Positions 62,009 through 64,000 of a stretch of 64,000 nucleotides of DNA are shown one piece after another. The stretch's first letter is position 1; the number at the start of each line of letters is the position of its first letter. The stretch comes from Marinobacterium arenosum. Lineage in GTDB: Bacteria > Pseudomonadota > Gammaproteobacteria > Pseudomonadales > Balneatricaceae. Below the pieces are notes generated by a model. It was given only the letters and a program-made list of their open reading frames with translations, was not told the origin of the DNA and ran no database searches. The stretch covers positions 34,575 through 98,574 of the forward strand of contig NZ_JAILYN010000010.1 of assembly GCF_019795155.1 (NCBI RefSeq), read 5' to 3'. Both the position numbers and the translations under genes were made by a program.

Positions 62009-62074
62009 GGGAGTCTGCGAATGAGTCCCTGGAGTCCGCGCAGGTCAACAACAATCCAGCAAAGGAATAACAAC

Positions 62075-63718
62075 ATGAGTTCAGCACACCACAGCCCCTA
62101 TGCGCTGGGATTGGACCGGAATGAGGCCAATTTCGCGGCACTGACCCCGCTGAGTTTCATCGCCCGCAGCGCGGCGGTCTACCCTGGGCGTACCGCTGTC
62201 GTTCACAACGATCTCCGTCGCAGCTGGGCGGAAACCTATGCCCGTTGCCGTCGGCTGGCCAGCGCACTGCAGGCCAACGGCGTCGGTCAGGGTGAGACGG
62301 TCTCGGTGATCGCCCCCAATCTGCCGGAGGTGTTTGAAGCCCACTTCGGGGTGCCGATGGCCGGGGCGGTGCTGAACGCAATCAACATCCGGCTCGATGC
62401 CGAGGCGATCGCCTTTATCCTGCAGCATGCCGAAAGCAAGGTGGTGATCGTTGACCGGGAGTTTTCCGAGGTGGTTGGCCGGGCGCTGAAAATGCTGCCG
62501 CACAAGCCGCTGGTGGTCGATATCGACGACCCGAGCTATCAGGGCGGTGAACTGATCGGCGCGCTGGATTACGAGGCCTTTATTGCGCAGGGCTCGGCCG
62601 ATTTCGACTGGCAGCCGCCGGCCGACGAGTGGGATGCGATCACCCTGAACTACACCTCCGGCACCACCGGCAACCCGAAAGGGGTGGTCTACCATCACCG
62701 GGGGGCGTACCTGAATGCGATGAGCAACATCGTCTCCTGGGATATGGGCCAGCACCCGGTTTACCTGTGGACATTGCCGATGTTCCACTGCAATGGCTGG
62801 TGTTTCCCCTGGAGTATCGCCGCGGCAGCCGGGGTCAGCGTATGCCTGCGTCATGTTCGCGACGAGGATATCTATAACCTGATCAAGTCCGAGCGGGTCA
62901 ACCACTTCTGCGGCGCACCGATCGTACTGAATATGTTGAACAATGCACCGGACGAGATGAAAGCCGGTATCGAGCATCAGGTCAAGGTGATGACCGCCGG
63001 TGCGGCACCGCCGGCGGCGGTGATTCAGGGGATGGAAGCGATGGGCTTCTCGGTGACCCATGTCTATGGCCTGACCGAAACCTACGGACCGTCGGTGGTC
63101 TGTGCTTGGCACGAGGAGTGGGATGAGCAGCCGCTGGAGCAGCGTGCCCGGTTGAAGGCGCGCCAGGGGGTGCGGGCGCCGATGCTGGAGGGGCTGATGG
63201 TGGCCAATCCGAAGACCCTGGAGCCGGTGCCGCAGGATGGTCAGACGATGGGTGAGATCTTCATGCGCGGCAACCTGGTGATGAAGGGCTACCTGAAGAA
63301 CCCGTCCACCACCGACGAATCGTTCGAGGGCGGTTGGTTCCACTCCGGCGACCTGGCGGTATGGCACGAAGACGGTTACATCGAGATCAAGGATCGCTCC
63401 AAGGATATCATCATTTCCGGCGGCGAGAACATCTCCAGCATCGAGGTGGAGGACGTGCTCTACCGCCATCCGGAGGTGATGGAGGCGGCGGTGGTCGCCA
63501 AACAGGATGACAAATGGGGCGAGGTGCCCTGTGCCTTTATCAAGTTGAAACCGGGCTCAAGCGTGGATGAGCAGGCGATCATCCAGTTCTGCCGCGACAA
63601 CATGGCCCGCTTCAAGGCACCGAAACACGTCGTGTTCGGCGAACTGCCGAAAACCTCGACCGGCAAGATCCAGAAGTTCGTGCTGCGTAGCCAGGCGGAC
63701 CAGCCTGACGAGGGCTGA
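62075..63718 (+). CDS. Acyl-CoA synthetase, DmdB/AMP-binding family
   Basis: A 547-residue adenylate-forming enzyme. MSSAHHSPYALGLDRNEANFAAL starts it, the P-loop-type motif is LNYTSGTTGNPKGVVYHHRGAYLN, then VTHVYGLTETYGPSVVCAWHEEW, a hinge DRSKDIIISGGENISSIEVED and the C-terminal lysine in TSTGKIQKFVL. The N-terminus and length fit the short/medium-chain synthetases that include DmdB-type (methylthiopropionyl-CoA) ligases, but the acid is not decided here. AAGGA lies before the chosen ATG; the longer frame runs into the repeat element. It stands alone, next to the kinase pair, which may control it. Confidence 0.9.
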   Translation: MSSAHHSPYALGLDRNEANFAALTPLSFIARSAAVYPGRTAVVHNDLRRSWAETYARCRRLASALQANGVGQGETVSVIAPNLPEVFEAHFGVPMAGAVLNAINIRLDAEAIAFILQHAESKVVIVDREFSEVVGRALKMLPHKPLVVDIDDPSYQGGELIGALDYEAFIAQGSADFDWQPPADEWDAITLNYTSGTTGNPKGVVYHHRGAYLNAMSNIVSWDMGQHPVYLWTLPMFHCNGWCFPWSIAAAAGVSVCLRHVRDEDIYNLIKSERVNHFCGAPIVLNMLNNAPDEMKAGIEHQVKVMTAGAAPPAAVIQGMEAMGFSVTHVYGLTETYGPSVVCAWHEEWDEQPLEQRARLKARQGVRAPMLEGLMVANPKTLEPVPQDGQTMGEIFMRGNLVMKGYLKNPSTTDESFEGGWFHSGDLAVWHEDGYIEIKDRSKDIIISGGENISSIEVEDVLYRHPEVMEAAVVAKQDDKWGEVPCAFIKLKPGSSVDEQAIIQFCRDNMARFKAPKHVVFGELPKTSTGKIQKFVLRSQADQPDEG

Positions 63719-63782
63719 TCGACAGGGTGGGGCGGTTTTGCTGTTTCGCCCGGCTTACCCGGCAATAGGCAAGACTTGTAGG

Positions 63783-63805
63783 GTGGGCACGTTTGTTGTG
63801 CCCAC
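63783..63805 (+). repeat. REP-like hairpin GTGGGCAC/GTGCCCAC
   Basis: GTGGGCAC (63783-63790) and GTGCCCAC (63798-63805) around GTTTGTT, preceded by TAGG. The TAGGGTGGGCAC start is a widespread gammaproteobacterial intergenic palindrome. It lies between the acyl-CoA synthetase stop and a strong terminator. Confidence 0.65.
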
Positions 63806-63922
63806 GCGGCGATCGTCACCTGATGTGGATGTTTCCCGCTAATCCGCGAAGAACCGAAAATAAAGGGCGCCTGGGCGTAATGCCGATCAGTTAAGCTCTT
63901 TAACTTGCTGATCAGGCAAGAG

Positions 63923-63960
63923 AAAATCCGGAATCCATGTTAAGGGTTCCGGATTTTTTT
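63923..63960 (+). terminator. Strong intrinsic terminator, 14-bp stem
   Basis: AAAATCCGGAATCC (63923-63936) pairs with GGGTTCCGGATTTT (63944-63957; one G-U pair), followed by a T run. The 190 bases between the acyl-CoA synthetase and this hairpin hold no gene, so it may end that transcript or one of a short RNA. The last 40 bases of the window hold nothing supported. Confidence 0.8.
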
Positions 63961-64000
63961 ATGCATTTCAGTCAGGCAGTGGATGCCATCTCTCGCGTTT

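Overview
The window looks like a chromosomal segment of a free-living, GC-rich, motile gammaproteobacterium, probably aquatic and of the Oceanospirillales/Pseudomonadales type. The inference rests on gene content: a YbdL/YafV pair, SlyD, FtnA, UvrB, a bacterial-type ProS with an editing insertion, a MoxR-DUF58-TgpA operon, a TRAP transporter, an Aer-like chemoreceptor and many c-di-GMP enzymes. No rRNA, CRISPR array, intact prophage or intact insertion sequence is visible. There is one tRNA, tRNA-Val(GAC).

Layout. 0-9 kb: methionine/2-oxoacid salvage (ybdL, yafV), small NAD-binding and membrane proteins, an AraC regulator divergent from panB, a short PhnA-like zinc protein, a DUF1835 protein, slyD and a renalase-like flavoprotein. 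9.5-13.4 kb: MoxR ATPase, DUF58 and transglutaminase TgpA with overlapping ends. 13.4-18.4 kb, mostly minus strand: a uracil-DNA glycosylase family protein, ferritin with a tiny Cys-rich neighbour, a double receiver protein, TetR and an aspartate aminotransferase with a TTG start. 18.8-25.3 kb: a TRAP transporter for organic or 2-oxo acids, an Ap4A phosphorylase and a Cache-kinase/NarL-type pair. 25.4-27.4 kb: uvrB.

27.5-42.4 kb is the most unusual stretch. A GGDEF-EAL enzyme is followed by a TPR/beta-barrel protein resembling Slam (type XI secretion) outer-membrane proteins. Next come a 1386-residue secreted FecR-domain protein with acidic and DGT-repeat linkers and three C-terminal repeats, a GAF-fused GspE-like ATPase without any pilus or T2SS partners, and a CHASE2 adenylate/guanylate cyclase. 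A convergent GAF-HD-GYP phosphodiesterase closes the block. I read it as a candidate surface-protein export and second-messenger signalling locus that I cannot match to a described system.

42.4-48.2 kb is accessory DNA behind tRNA-Val: a RelB/RelE-type toxin-antitoxin pair, a decayed HsdR start, an IS3-type transposase scrap, an unidentified pseudogene, an NAD(P)-binding protein behind a strong multi-palindrome operator, a Cache-GGDEF protein and a flippase remnant. 48.2-53.2 kb (minus): proS, an MscS channel, a DUF523 protein and an Aer-like chemoreceptor. 53.5-59.2 kb is an acyl-CoA operon: dehydrogenase, alpha-methylacyl-CoA racemase-like protein, acyl-CoA synthetase, two hotdog thioesterases and an alpha/beta hydrolase. 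It is followed by a PAS kinase/FixJ pair on the other strand and a second acyl-CoA synthetase.

Dispersed palindromic elements recur between genes. Two copies of a roughly 165-bp element (30.3 and 59.2 kb) keep their ends and a 13-base core while the arms of a central hairpin have changed together. A separate 269-bp element at 61.7 kb has 25-bp terminal inverted repeats and nested hairpins, and several REP-like hairpins are present.
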